Shown here: piece by piece, positions 26,295 to 35,690 of the stretch
Numbering within the stretch: the stretch's first letter is position 1
Layout: each line of letters begins with the position of its first letter
Assembly (NCBI GenBank): GCA_015296085.1
Contig: DVDT01000003.1
Location: 1-64,000 of the forward strand
Length of the DNA stretch: 64,000 nucleotides
Direction: 5' to 3'
Origin: Trichormus sp. M33_DOE_039
Lineage (GTDB): Bacteria > Cyanobacteriota > Cyanobacteriia > Cyanobacteriales > Nostocaceae
Position numbers and translations under genes: made by a program
The notes under the pieces: model-generated
The model's database searches: none
What the model was told of the DNA's origin: nothing
The model's input: the letters and a program-made list of their open reading frames with translations, nothing else

Positions 26295-27029
26295 ATGTAC
26301 AAAGTCAACGAGCCTTTAGAGTTACCCCTGCTTTACCATTTAAATTCCCCACCACCGGAAGCTTACGCACAGCCAGTTCCAGCTAGTGAAATGCGCTATA
26401 TGCCAGATGCTCCTGTTGTGGAATTGCCACCCGCACCACGGGATAACCACCTTGCTAGTCTGTTGAGCAGACGCTGTTCAGTGCGAGCCTTTAAAAATAC
26501 GGAAATATCGCAGATTGTACTGGCACAGTTACTGGATGCCGCTTGTGGGATAAATGGGGTGCGTCAGGTGGAAGGTTATACCTATGAGGGGCGAAATTCA
26601 CCTTCTGCTGGTGGACTGTATCCGATTGAAATGTTTGTATCTATACAGGCAGTAACAGGTTTATCTGCGGGGTTATATCACTATGAGCCACGTGGTCATG
26701 GACTACATTGGGTGAATGAGACTGTACCCAGTGAATTTATTGCACCTTTATTACAGCAGGACTATATTACTCACGCCAATGCTTTGTTTATTCTGACTGG
26801 TGTGTTCATGCGATCGCTCTATAAATATGGTACACGTGGCTACCGCTTTGTCTTGTTTGAAGCTGGTCATCAGGCTGAAAATATCTGCCTAATGGCTGTA
26901 GAGTTGGGACTTGGTAGTCTTTGTCTAGGCGGATTTCAAGATACCAGTGTCAATCAGATTTTGGGTATTGATGGCCAGCGTCATGCCGCACTTTATTGCG
27001 TTGCTGTTGGCACAGCAGCTCATTATTAA
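26295..27029 (+). CDS. SagB/ThcOx-type FMN azoline dehydrogenase
   Basis: The 244-residue nitroreductase-fold protein oxidises azolines to aromatic thiazoles/oxazoles. It has an SRRCSVRAFKN FMN-phosphate loop, the RNSPSAGGLYPIE signature, and MRSLYKYGTRGYRFVLFEAGHQAENICLMA. The Lys-Tyr pair of that last segment matches the catalytic pair described for azoline oxidases. Length is typical of SagB-type enzymes. It is the last gene of the RiPP cluster, 234 bp after the YcaO gene because of the intervening MITE, so it may have its own promoter or read through. Confidence 0.92.
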   Translation: MYKVNEPLELPLLYHLNSPPPEAYAQPVPASEMRYMPDAPVVELPPAPRDNHLASLLSRRCSVRAFKNTEISQIVLAQLLDAACGINGVRQVEGYTYEGRNSPSAGGLYPIEMFVSIQAVTGLSAGLYHYEPRGHGLHWVNETVPSEFIAPLLQQDYITHANALFILTGVFMRSLYKYGTRGYRFVLFEAGHQAENICLMAVELGLGSLCLGGFQDTSVNQILGIDGQRHAALYCVAVGTAAHY

Positions 27030-27049
27030 ATGAGATTGTATACGGAAAA

Positions 27050-27090
27050 ACCCGCCACCTGTCTACACAGAAACAGTTTTCGTGGCGGGT
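27050..27090 (-). terminator. terminator hairpin between dehydrogenase and amt
   Basis: The 9-bp arms ACCCGCCAC and GTGGCGGGT frame a 23-base loop. On the minus strand the stem runs into TTTTT, so it should end transcription of the amt gene at 27190. It may also help end the convergent RiPP transcript. Confidence 0.7.
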
Positions 27091-27189
27091 CTTGATGCAA
27101 ACCAGATATACAGATTCAAAAGTGCTACACAGAAACAAACTATCTAGATTTCTGGGTTTGAACCTTTGATCTGATTTTGAAGCTTAGGT

Positions 27190-28767
27190 TTAAATTTTGC
27201 TCTCACCAGAAGAGTAGCCACCAAATTCACCACCTTCTGTGAATCCACTAGGACTAGCTTCTTTGAGGAATCCACTATAGGCTTCCATGCCATGTTCACC
27301 AATATCCAAACCTTCCATTTCTTCTTCTCTGGTGACTCTAATACCCAAGGTAGCTTTCAGTATTGCCCAAATGATGGTGCTGAGAAGTACAGTCATACCA
27401 CCGACAGAAATCACGCCTAAAAACTGGATGCCTAACTGTCCTACACCACCACCAGCAAATAAACCCTTGGCAGGGCCAAGTCCCTCACCATACCAAGAAT
27501 AAACACCAGGGCCAACAGACCATAGACCAACAGCAAGAGTTCCCCAGATACCGCACACCAAGTGAACAGAAGTAGCACCTACGGGGTCATCAATACCGAG
27601 TTTGTCAAAGAAGGGGACAGCAAAAACTACTAATACCCCAGCAATTAAACCAATAATGAGAGAACTAGGAATGCTGACGTAAGCACAAGATGCTGTAATC
27701 CCTACCAACCCTGCCAGAATACCGTTGATAATCATTGACAGGTCGGGTTTACCTAAGTACCACCAAGCTGTAACAGTTGCCGCAATTCCACCAGCTGCAC
27801 CTGCCATGTTGGTTGTTAAAGCAATGTGAGTAATGGCATTGGGATCAGCCGCCATTACAGAACCGGGGTTAAAACCAAACCAACCTAACCACAGAATCAA
27901 ACAGCCCAAAGTGGCAATACTCATGTTGTGACCAGGTAAGGCTACAACTTTTCCATCTTGGTATTTACCAATCCGAGGGCCAAGAAAGGCTGCTCCCATT
28001 AAGGCTGCCCAACCACCTGCTGAGTGAACAACTGTAGAGCCAGCAAAATCCCAAAAACCCTGTTTGTATAACCAACCACCGCCCCAAATCCAGTGTCCGG
28101 TAATGGGGTAGGCAATACCTACGAGTAAAAGGCTGAAAATTAAAAAGTCAACAAACTTGATTCTTTCTGCTACTGCACCAGAAACAATTGTGGCTGCTGT
28201 TCCCGCGAACACTAATTGGAACAAAAATTTAGCAGCTAAAGGTACACCAGCCCAGTTTAAAGCACTAAATATACCTTGATATTCTTTTGCAGTGGCGGGA
28301 CTGTTATCTGCTCCTCCTAAGAAGAACCCACTTAGCCCAATAAAATCATTGCCGTCGCCAAACATTAAGCCAAAACCAATTGCCCAAAAAGCAACGGTAG
28401 CGAGAGCAAACACAATTAAGTTTTTGGCAAGAACGTTAACAGCATTTTTCTGGCGACAGAAGCCGGTTTCTAACATACAAAAACCAGCGTTCATGAAGAA
28501 TACCAAAAACGCAGCGATCGCTACCCAAAGAGTGTCTAGGGCAACTTTTAATTCTGCTGTTGTTGGCCCAGCAGCCGGGGTTTGGGCTACTGCCACATAA
28601 CCCCACCCCAATACAATCAAACATGCTAAAGGTAAGCAAGCTTGCCAACTGGGAGACAGTTGCTTAACTAAATTAAATAAGTTGTTTTTTGAGTTAAATT
28701 TTGGGCTTTTAGCGGAATTTCTTGCAGAAAATCGCCTATTTTTGATTTTTGCTTTATGTTTGTACAT
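27190..28767 (-). CDS. amt: Amt/MEP/Rh ammonium transporter (second amt)
   Basis: The protein has a long basic N-terminal extension, then a signal-like hydrophobic segment ending AVAQTPA, then the Amt core. Pore residues are in [19 protein letters not shown] and [18 protein letters not shown] (the twin histidines). [25 protein letters not shown] is the conserved first-span region. The ATG at 28767 gives 525 residues; the longest frame adds 27 residues of poor composition. The C-terminal tail ([21 protein letters not shown]) resembles the GlnK-interacting tail. By position it corresponds to the middle gene of the Anabaena amt cluster. Confidence 0.93.
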   Translation of the reverse strand: MYKHKAKIKNRRFSARNSAKSPKFNSKNNLFNLVKQLSPSWQACLPLACLIVLGWGYVAVAQTPAAGPTTAELKVALDTLWVAIAAFLVFFMNAGFCMLETGFCRQKNAVNVLAKNLIVFALATVAFWAIGFGLMFGDGNDFIGLSGFFLGGADNSPATAKEYQGIFSALNWAGVPLAAKFLFQLVFAGTAATIVSGAVAERIKFVDFLIFSLLLVGIAYPITGHWIWGGGWLYKQGFWDFAGSTVVHSAGGWAALMGAAFLGPRIGKYQDGKVVALPGHNMSIATLGCLILWLGWFGFNPGSVMAADPNAITHIALTTNMAGAAGGIAATVTAWWYLGKPDLSMIINGILAGLVGITASCAYVSIPSSLIIGLIAGVLVVFAVPFFDKLGIDDPVGATSVHLVCGIWGTLAVGLWSVGPGVYSWYGEGLGPAKGLFAGGGVGQLGIQFLGVISVGGMTVLLSTIIWAILKATLGIRVTREEEMEGLDIGEHGMEAYSGFLKEASPSGFTEGGEFGGYSSGESKI

Positions 28768-29162
28768 GGGTTGAAATAACGTCCTCCAAACTATCCTTGA
28801 TAGGAAGAAACAGATTGAGCAAAAACTCGCGCCCGCACTGCAAACCAATGGGTTTGATGTCTTTCCTTGAGACCACTGAATTGGTCAACAAAAAACTCAA
28901 ATAATTTATTTAGAAGTTTAGGAAACTAATGACACCTCTGTAAATATTTTTGCAGATATCCTTAAAAATTTATGATGTAATTTCTGCAACAGTCAAGTAT
29001 TCTTCATTCAATCTTTAATCACGAAAAACATCACTAAAGATGGCGATCGCTTGATTTTGTCAAGCTAATCTCCATAAAGGATAAAGACAGAAATTAATCA
29101 TAAATTTGTGCCACACATTACTACTATTTGTTGACTTTTGTCAATCAATTAGTTTAACGACT
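28768..29162. promoter_or_regulatory. gap between first and second amt genes
   Basis: No gene is seen. A degenerate NtcA-like site, GCA-N8-TAC on the minus strand (28940-28953), lies ~175 bp upstream of the second amt start with a TAAACT box about 19 bases on. It departs from consensus at one base of the first half-site. Confidence 0.3.
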
Positions 29163-30632
29163 TTACTCATTCTCAAAGGTACTAACATCTGAACTTTTAG
29201 GATAATCTTTTTTATCTTCTACCAATTTTTCTACTGAATAAACATCAGGCCAAACCGATGCACCATGTTCATACACATCAATTCCTAAGCGATCGCCTTC
29301 TGGATGAACCCGCAAGCGTCCCATTGCTCTGAGACTACCAAACATCAAAAAGCTAAAGGCAACTGTAAAGACTGCGATCGCCACTACCCCTAAAAGTTGT
29401 ATACCAAGTAGTTCAATCCCACCTCCTAACAATAGACCCGCTTTTTTGTTCAAAGTCAGTTCGGCTTGTCCCAAAAAACCTATAGAAAGACTACCCATCA
29501 TGCCGTTAATTCCATGCACGGAAAAGGCAGAAACCGGGTCATCAATTTGCAGTGATTCAATGAGGTTAATGCCCGTAACTAACAAAATCCCAGCCGTTAA
29601 TCCAATCAATACAGCCGCCCAAGGTGCTACATAAGCACAAGCAGCTGTAATTGCTACTAATCCACTTAATGCACCGTTCAGACAGTAATCTAGATGCCAC
29701 TTACTAGTGCGGATATACTGATAAATGATTGCTGCTAATGCTGCTGCACCACCTGCCAGCGTAGTATTAACTGTCACCAACCCAATCAATCCGGTATTAC
29801 TTGCTCCAAGGGTTGAACCAGAGTTAAATCCATACCAACCAAACCACAGAATCATTGTTCCCAAAGTTGCCAAACCTAAGTTATGGGCTGGTGGTGGCGA
29901 TCCCCAAGGTGGACGACCAGGGCGAGGCCCCAACAGATATGCCCCCACTAGGGCCGTCCAACCCCCTACACAATGGACAACAGAACTACCAGCAAAGTCG
30001 TGATAACTGAGTTTGGATAACCAACCCTCAACATTCCAAGCCCAATGGACAATAATTGGGTAACTGAACGCGCCCATGACTGAACTGTAAATTAAGTTAC
30101 CAATGAAGTCAGTTCGCCCCAGCATCGACCCAGTAGTGATGGTACTAGCTGTTGCAGCAAAAGCAAATTGGAAAAAAAACAAAGTATAGTTGTTGATAGC
30201 AGCTGTAGAGCCAGGCACATCCATTGGATAAACGCCATCGCTGTTAGGTAACTGGCTCAAAAAGAACGTATCTATTCCTAACAAACCCCCAGCACTTGTA
30301 CCATAAGCAATACCGAATCCTACTGCCCACCAAACCAAAATGGTGACAGCAGCATCAATAAAATTCTCTATTAAGGCGTTAACTACACCTTTTTGCTGGG
30401 AAAAACCAGCTTCTAACATAGCAAAGCCAGCTTGCATAAAGAAGACTAAAAACCCCGTGATTAGCACCCAGATAGTGTCTATGGAGACTTGAAGTTTAGT
30501 TATCGTTTCTGCTCCAGCGGGCAAATTGGCACTACCGGCTGCTTGTACAACTGTAGGGGCAAAAACTGCCAATACCATTGAACCGATCGCTAGCACGATT
30601 ATGCGTTGCCAAGGTCGAATACGCTTATTCAT
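29163..30632 (-). CDS. amt: Amt/MEP/Rh ammonium transporter (first amt)
   Basis: The 489-residue protein has a signal peptide (IIVLAIGSMVLAVFAPTVVQAAG) followed by eleven predicted spans. Diagnostic segments are FLVFFMQAGFAMLEAGFSQQKGVVN, DFAGSSVVHCVGGWTALVGA, ILWFGWYGFNSGSTL and AFSVHGINGMMGSLSIGF, with both pore histidines present. The tail has the LGIDVYEHG motif common to cyanobacterial Amts. It is first in transcription order, 395 bp before the second amt gene. I cannot say which copy is the main high-affinity transporter. Confidence 0.93.
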   Translation of the reverse strand: MNKRIRPWQRIIVLAIGSMVLAVFAPTVVQAAGSANLPAGAETITKLQVSIDTIWVLITGFLVFFMQAGFAMLEAGFSQQKGVVNALIENFIDAAVTILVWWAVGFGIAYGTSAGGLLGIDTFFLSQLPNSDGVYPMDVPGSTAAINNYTLFFFQFAFAATASTITTGSMLGRTDFIGNLIYSSVMGAFSYPIIVHWAWNVEGWLSKLSYHDFAGSSVVHCVGGWTALVGAYLLGPRPGRPPWGSPPPAHNLGLATLGTMILWFGWYGFNSGSTLGASNTGLIGLVTVNTTLAGGAAALAAIIYQYIRTSKWHLDYCLNGALSGLVAITAACAYVAPWAAVLIGLTAGILLVTGINLIESLQIDDPVSAFSVHGINGMMGSLSIGFLGQAELTLNKKAGLLLGGGIELLGIQLLGVVAIAVFTVAFSFLMFGSLRAMGRLRVHPEGDRLGIDVYEHGASVWPDVYSVEKLVEDKKDYPKSSDVSTFENE

Positions 30633-31077
30633 TAGCTCATTAGTTCCTGCTTGAAAAGCGATGATTGATCATGGTAGCAGACTGATCAAAACTCATTGAT
30701 TTTGATCAGCAAATCTAGCGATCTAGTTTTACCTAAACCTAAATATATTTTTTTATTTTCACCATTGCACCCATTTATATAGAACACAGAACAGAGATAA
30801 AGCACAATTTACAGAAAATGATTTATTCACGAATAAATTGCATTTATAGTGTTTTAATTACAACATTAATTCTGTATTCTAGAATACATTTTTATTTTCT
30901 GATAAGAGAATTTAAATATAATTCTGCTCTATTAATCAAGCAAAACCTTTATCAATAGACTAATTACTCATATCCACTGACAAGTAAATACAATTTATTA
31001 ATTTTATATACGAAATTTTAATAATTATTAAAATTTACATTTAAGGCCTTGGGCATAGGTGATGGGGCATGGGGAAT
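30633..31077. other. AT-rich region upstream of the first amt gene
   Basis: The gap is strongly AT-rich from 30730 to 31045. Inverted copies of TGATCA-type words occur at 30668-30710. I found no perfect NtcA site and no gene. Confidence 0.4.
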
Positions 31078-31372
31078 CTGACAGGTGTAGGTTTTTAATA
31101 GAGCAGTGAATGATGACTATCAAACCAACGACATAATCATATTTTCATCCACCCCTACACACGGCAGTTTGCTCAAGTCGGGAAACCCCTTCGGGTTCAC
31201 CAATGCAGCTTATGCCGGGAAAACCTTTCGGCAGTTGCTAATGGGGGAAACCCCCATTAGCAACTGCCTCACCACCGCAAGTGGTTCACCGCCCACGCAA
31301 CTGCCTTCCCTACACCCTTGCACCCTAAAACAGTGTCTTATAGGAAAAGCGTAAAAAACCTATACCTGTGAG
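31078..31372 (+). mobile_element. MITE copy 2 with nested palindromic element
   Basis: The outer ends (CTGACAGGTGTAGGTTTTT and AAAAACCTATACCTGTGAG) and internal blocks match MITE copy 1. Its CACCCCTACAC tract is interrupted at about 31161-31305 by another element that begins GGCAGTTTGC and ends GCAACTGCC. Inside that insert is a perfect 18-bp stem with a 3-base loop (31230-31247 pairing with 31251-31268). The order of insertion is therefore MITE first, palindromic element second. Confidence 0.85.
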
Positions 31373-31454
31373 GCATTGGGAATAGGGTATTGGGAATGAA
31401 TAGGAGATTAGACCTTGTATTTTCTGTCTCTATCCCTGCTTTCTTCAATTCACC

Positions 31455-31961
31455 TTACCCCGGTAGCTTCTTCTTCAAGGCCTCCAAACCAGACCAACGG
31501 CTATCAACAGGCTTATCTAAACTCTCATCAGCAGAACTAAGAATGCCTGGACAATTTAAATCGCACAACTGACGCTGAGGTAATTCCAAGCACATCTGCT
31601 CATACAACCATTCACTAGGATAAAAATAACCAGTCGGTGATATGGTTTCCACTAAATCTTCCATAGCCACTTCCCTTTCTAAAGGCAAGTCTTGCTCTTG
31701 ATTTGCTGCTTCATCCAACCAGATGACTTCTTGAGCATTCACCACTAAACGGTGATTGTACTGTTGTAAGCAACGATTACAGGTACAGGTAATAATAGCT
31801 TCTACCTGAGCTGACACATCCAGATAATTACCATGATGCTGCACGCAAACGCGACCGCGAACTGGTGTCAATGTATCTAGCCCAGGCAGAAATTCTTTAA
31901 CTTGAATTTCCTCTGTACGCTCCGGGGCTTTAGTTAGCTGCGGAATAAAAATTGCGTCCAT
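31455..31961 (-). CDS. yceD: DUF177/YceD family protein
   Basis: The 168-residue protein has the DUF177 signature: an N-terminal strand region (FLPGLDTLTPVRGRVCVQHHGNYLDVSAQVEA), a CTCNRCLQQY zinc-like cysteine cluster, and a C-terminal CDLNCPG motif. Bacterial relatives affect 23S rRNA accumulation, and in plants a homologue is needed for plastid 23S processing. It ends the ribosome/membrane biogenesis block that starts at rpmH, separated from jag by 110 bp. Confidence 0.85.
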   Translation of the reverse strand: MDAIFIPQLTKAPERTEEIQVKEFLPGLDTLTPVRGRVCVQHHGNYLDVSAQVEAIITCTCNRCLQQYNHRLVVNAQEVIWLDEAANQEQDLPLEREVAMEDLVETISPTGYFYPSEWLYEQMCLELPQRQLCDLNCPGILSSADESLDKPVDSRWSGLEALKKKLPG

Positions 31962-32071
31962 AGGATTTGTGCAACATCATCACTAAAATTTATGCTGATC
32001 ATCATCAATCTTGCTGACAATCCCTATATAGTTTAGCTCTTAGAAACAAAGAATATTCTGTACTAGTCTAG

Positions 32072-32593
32072 CTAGTCATGGTTCAATCCTGCGGGACGAA
32101 CAACCAAATGCCGATGTGGTTCTTTGCCGCGACTAAATGTTTCTAAATCAGTCAAATCCTGGAATAAGGTATGCACGAAACGCCGTTCTGCAGAACTTAG
32201 CGATCTAATTTCCACTTCTTGACCTGTGGAGCGCACTTGCAAGGCTGCTGCTTCTGCTATTGCTTGGATTTCAGCTTGTCTTCTGACTCTATAGCCATTC
32301 AGTTCTACAGTGTAAGAAGCTTGCCCTGCCTCGGATTGGTTGATGTTCAGAGTCGAATTAGCCAAATATTGAATTGCATCTAGTACAGAGCCATCAGCAC
32401 CAATAAAAAGGCTAATTTGCTCTGGGGTGAGATTGGTTTCGTCAATTGTTAACCAGTAACTATCTATTGCTGGGGAATCTTCTTCTAGAGAATGGGCAGT
32501 TTCTACACTAGCTCGAATCTCAGTTGATATCCCAGTGAGTTCAAGCAGTGATTTTAGCCACTGCTGACCTCGCTGCATGGGAATATTGCTCAT
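32072..32593 (-). CDS. jag: Jag/KhpB-type RNA-binding protein (KH + R3H)
   Basis: The 173-residue protein has a KH-like region in the middle (LFIGADGSVLDAIQYLANSTLNI, with a GxxG-type loop) and a C-terminal R3H domain (LSSAERRFVHTLFQDLTDLETFSRGKEPHRHLVVRPA). The N-terminal Jag domain is reduced. Jag/KhpB proteins bind RNA and are commonly encoded next to yidC, as here, where the gene starts 3 bp after the yidC stop. Confidence 0.9.
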   Translation of the reverse strand: MSNIPMQRGQQWLKSLLELTGISTEIRASVETAHSLEEDSPAIDSYWLTIDETNLTPEQISLFIGADGSVLDAIQYLANSTLNINQSEAGQASYTVELNGYRVRRQAEIQAIAEAAALQVRSTGQEVEIRSLSSAERRFVHTLFQDLTDLETFSRGKEPHRHLVVRPAGLNHD

Positions 32594-32596
32594 CTA

Positions 32597-33739
32597 CTAA
32601 CCTGCGGTCTTTTTCTTGGAACTTTTTGGCTCAAAAGGTAATGTCTTTTGTGCCGCCACCTCTTGTTTTTCCTGAGTTTCTACAATTTTTTGTAGCTCCT
32701 CTGGTAAGGGTTCGCGGGAGAGGATGTAGGTTTGGAGGGTTTGGAAGATATTCCCAATCACCATGTACATCAACACCCCAGCAGGTAAGGGGAAGAACAA
32801 GAACATCCCAGAAAAAATGACAGGGGTGATTTTGTTGACTGTATCTTGGTTTGGGTTGCCACCACTGGAGTTCTGCCCGGAGAGCATTTGGCTGACGTAG
32901 AGGCTGATACCAAAAAAGATAATCATCGCCACAATATCCCAGTGGACTGTACCGTCGGGATCTATTGCACCCACTCGGCCCAAGGCATCAATGAACAGGA
33001 ATCCTTTATCGGCTGCTAATCCAGGGATTGTACCTTGAATGGTGACATCACCTGGCTGGAGGGCTTCTATATTGCCTTCAGCATCGATTTTGATCCTGTC
33101 TTCTCCTTTAGTAATTTTCCATTCGGGGATTAACTTACTGTCTGGGTGTTCTGCCAGTAGTGCTTGGAATGGCTTACCTTCAACGGTTTGATATTGAATC
33201 TTGGTGTTTTCGCCTACTGTTAATTTGTTGCCGCTAGGGAGAATAGCAGTAACTTTGACGTGTTCCCCATCAGCAACATAAATGTTCTGAGGAGGGGTAG
33301 CAAAGGCTTGGGGTTGAATTCGTTCGATTTGTTCAGAGGGGAAGACTTGCAGGTTAACAGAATAGTTAACTCCAGCAAACGGCGAACCCCGTAAGGTGGC
33401 AAACAATGCCAATAGGACTGGCATTTGCAGCAAGAGTGGCAAACATCCCGCTAAGGGGTTGCCGAATTCTTTCTGCACGTTCATCATTTCTTCTTGCTGC
33501 TTTTGCGGGTCGTCCTTATAACGCTCTTTAACTTCTGCCATCCGCTTTTGCATCAGAGGTTGTACAATTCGCATCCGCCGCATACTGCGAATTGAACCAG
33601 CACTCAGGGGGTAGAGCGCGAAGCGGATTATCAATGTCAAGGCAACGATCGCCAATCCATAGCTAGGCACAATACTATAGAACAAGTCTATGATTGGCAG
33701 CATTACGTTGTTTGAGAGAAACCCGATACCAAAATCCAT
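32597..33739 (-). CDS. yidC: YidC/Oxa1 membrane protein insertase
   Basis: The protein (380 residues) is the short cyanobacterial/Alb3 type without a large N-terminal periplasmic domain. The first span is followed by the hydrophilic groove region ([68 protein letters not shown]). A lumen-exposed insert of ~150 residues comes before the last spans ([30 protein letters not shown]). It inserts thylakoid and plasma-membrane proteins, alone or with SecYEG. Confidence 0.95.
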   Translation of the reverse strand: MDFGIGFLSNNVMLPIIDLFYSIVPSYGLAIVALTLIIRFALYPLSAGSIRSMRRMRIVQPLMQKRMAEVKERYKDDPQKQQEEMMNVQKEFGNPLAGCLPLLLQMPVLLALFATLRGSPFAGVNYSVNLQVFPSEQIERIQPQAFATPPQNIYVADGEHVKVTAILPSGNKLTVGENTKIQYQTVEGKPFQALLAEHPDSKLIPEWKITKGEDRIKIDAEGNIEALQPGDVTIQGTIPGLAADKGFLFIDALGRVGAIDPDGTVHWDIVAMIIFFGISLYVSQMLSGQNSSGGNPNQDTVNKITPVIFSGMFLFFPLPAGVLMYMVIGNIFQTLQTYILSREPLPEELQKIVETQEKQEVAAQKTLPFEPKSSKKKTAG

Positions 33740-34052
33740 TATTCTGAATTCAACCTGAGTTACTGTAAATTGATCTGAATCTAATTTATCTAAAAAAGGG
33801 GGAGTAGGGAGTAGTGTTGTGACTGTGTTGAGTGTTGACTGTGGGAAAATTTCACTGTTCCTCAGCAGTTACTCCAATTGGGGAGAAGTCAGAGAGGAGC
33901 TTTCCTCCATAGACGCTTTAGTGGTGAAACAGTCCTGTAGGCGGGTTTCCTCCCACGTCAGGAACTGTTAAACCCGGAGGGCTTGCCGCAGGCATCTGAA
34001 CTTCGGAACAAAGCTCAATATCGTCCTGCTCTCTATTCCCTGTTTCTCTTTT
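33740..34052. repeat. intergenic dispersed repeat between PH-domain gene and yidC
   Basis: The gap holds a repeat with inverted GCGGGTTT / AAACCCGG words, followed at 33978-33997 by the same 20-mer found at 6029-6048. It splits the rpmH-to-yidC gene block. Confidence 0.7.
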
Positions 34053-34436
34053 CTACTGAGCCGTATATTGAGGATTTTTAGTAGCAACTCTTTCATTGAT
34101 GTAGTCATAAACTTCACGAAAATTGGGAATTGCCCGCATTTCTAAACGACTACCATTTCTTAAGGTGACTACCATGTCTCCCCAAATCCCAACTCCACGG
34201 GGAACTTTGACAATTTTGACAATTTCTGAATAAATTACGTCAGAGCGATCGCGTCCCATCCAGCCACCCATCACAGATATTCTGCGATCAGTAATGCGGT
34301 AACGCAACCACAAGGCTCTGACTATTGCACCAACTGTCAGTGGTATACCAACAACAGTAAAGCCAATCAGGATATTTAAAATTAAATCCCCAATGTGGGG
34401 GCCGCCTTCATAATAAACTTCTTCACGAATGCCCAT
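34053..34436 (-). CDS. PH-domain membrane protein (bPH2-like)
   Basis: The 127-residue protein has one or two hydrophobic segments (IGDLILNILIGFTVVGIPLTVGAIVRAL) followed by a bacterial PH fold (RYRITDRRISVMGGWMGRDRSDVIYSEIVKIVKV, then the MVVTLRNGSRLEMRAIPN strands). In cyanobacteria such genes usually sit between rnpA and yidC. It overlaps the rnpA 3' end by 14 bp, indicating translational coupling. Function is unknown. Confidence 0.88.
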   Translation of the reverse strand: MGIREEVYYEGGPHIGDLILNILIGFTVVGIPLTVGAIVRALWLRYRITDRRISVMGGWMGRDRSDVIYSEIVKIVKVPRGVGIWGDMVVTLRNGSRLEMRAIPNFREVYDYINERVATKNPQYTAQ

Positions 34437-34845
34437 TTAATACCTCAGTTTGTGCCAACAACTGCTCTAATTCTTGCAGAAATTGTTGGCTTCCGCACTC
34501 ATATCCTGCTGCTGTTGGTTTAACAATTAACACCAATTTCCATCCTGGTGCTATTTTTGGCAATAGTTGCTGCAATGCGGCAGTAATTTGACGTTTGATG
34601 CGGTTACGCACCACTGCTTTTTTACTGACTTTAGTGCTGACTGAGATGCCAATTTTCGTACTGGTGAGATGTTGACACCCAGTTTTTACAGAATTTTTAG
34701 GGGCAGTAGCCAAAGAAGATTCTTTGGCAGATAGCGGTTTTAAAGCCCTCAACGTCAAATGGGAGCTATATCGCCGCATTCCTTCGCGGAAAACTGCCTG
34801 AAAATCTTGGCGGGATTTTAATCGATATGCTTTAGGCAAGGCCAC
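34423..34845 (-). CDS. rnpA: ribonuclease P protein subunit
   Basis: The 140-residue basic protein has an N-terminal LPKAYRLKSRQDFQAVFREG. The signature RNR-type motif is spelled SKKAVVRNRIKRQITAAL and is followed by LVLIVKPTAAGYECGSQQFLQELEQLL. It supports RNase P RNA in trimming tRNA 5' ends. An insertion of ~15 residues lies between the first strand and the rest. It follows rpmH by 23 bp in the usual order. Confidence 0.93.
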   Translation of the reverse strand: MALPKAYRLKSRQDFQAVFREGMRRYSSHLTLRALKPLSAKESSLATAPKNSVKTGCQHLTSTKIGISVSTKVSKKAVVRNRIKRQITAALQQLLPKIAPGWKLVLIVKPTAAGYECGSQQFLQELEQLLAQTEVLNGHS

Positions 34846-34868
34846 AGCTTTTTTACGCTTAAAATACC

Positions 34869-35003
34869 CTACACGGTCAACCGATGCCGTCCTTTTCTTC
34901 TTCTAGCTCTAATGACGTTTCTACCATCAGGGGTCTGCATCCTAGCACGAAAGCCAGAGGTTCTTTTTCTCTTGCGGTTAGTCCCACCCAGGGTTCTTTG
35001 CAT
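34869..35003 (-). CDS. rpmH: 50S ribosomal protein L34
   Basis: The 44-residue Arg/Lys-rich protein reads [17 protein letters not shown], then [27 protein letters not shown]. This is L34 of the cyanobacterial spelling (TLGGT in place of TYQPS). An AAAGGAGA precedes the ATG at proper spacing. It opens the conserved rpmH-rnpA block. Confidence 0.97.
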   Translation of the reverse strand: MQRTLGGTNRKRKRTSGFRARMQTPDGRNVIRARRRKGRHRLTV

Positions 35004-35174
35004 ACTATGTCTCCTTTTAGGTGATTTTTATAAAAAGCCACAATCTAACACTATATCATAGTCATTAGTCCATAGTCATTATTCAACCATTCATAGTCAA
35101 GAATCAAGCGTGTCGGAGGATACACGAGATTCAGCTTCATAACTATTGACTCTTGACCTTTGACTGTTGACTAG

Positions 35175-35690
35175 TTAGCTAATAGTCAAAATCCACGACC
35201 CAATGTAACGCAGTAAGGGAACATCTCCTGGGGAGAGAATTTGACAGTTGAAATAATACGTACCACCGAAAGCAGGATTTCTGACGTTAGATAAGACTAA
35301 CTCGACTCTACTACCTGCTGGTACTGGTTCTGCGGGGAAAATCTCGATTAAACCGCTTTCTTTATTCCATTTAACTTCAGATATCGCTACTTTTTTGTCT
35401 CTGACTCTGACTTCAATCTTTTTAGGGTCAAAAGAGCCTTTATAGTAGTTAGGATAGGTAACAGCAAATTGAGCAACCGCCAATTTCATCTTGTCCGCGG
35501 GAATACGGAGTATATATCTATCTGTACTATTAGTCTGTCCACCAAAATCCAAGCGGAAAGGCAGCTGGTTTTCCCGTTTAACGCCACTAAACAGTACAAA
35601 TCCCTGTCCACCGCTTTGTGCTGATACCATAGCTGGTAATCCAGTGAGTACACAGCCTGTTAAAGCTAAAACGGAAAGTAAACGGCGCAT
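35175..35690 (-). CDS. exported DUF2808 protein
   Basis: A signal peptide (MRRLLSVLALTGCVLTGLPAMVSAQ) leads into a DUF2808 domain: FRLDFGGQ, YILRIPADKMKLAVAQFAVTYP, KIEVRVRD, and GSRVELVLSNVRNPAFGGTYYFNCQILSPGDVPLLRYIGSW. These are cyanobacterial periplasmic or lumenal beta-rich proteins of unknown role. I chose the inner ATG at 35690 because GGAGGAG lies about nine bases upstream; the outer ATG at 35708 overlaps that site. Confidence 0.88.
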   Translation of the reverse strand: MRRLLSVLALTGCVLTGLPAMVSAQSGGQGFVLFSGVKRENQLPFRLDFGGQTNSTDRYILRIPADKMKLAVAQFAVTYPNYYKGSFDPKKIEVRVRDKKVAISEVKWNKESGLIEIFPAEPVPAGSRVELVLSNVRNPAFGGTYYFNCQILSPGDVPLLRYIGSWILTIS

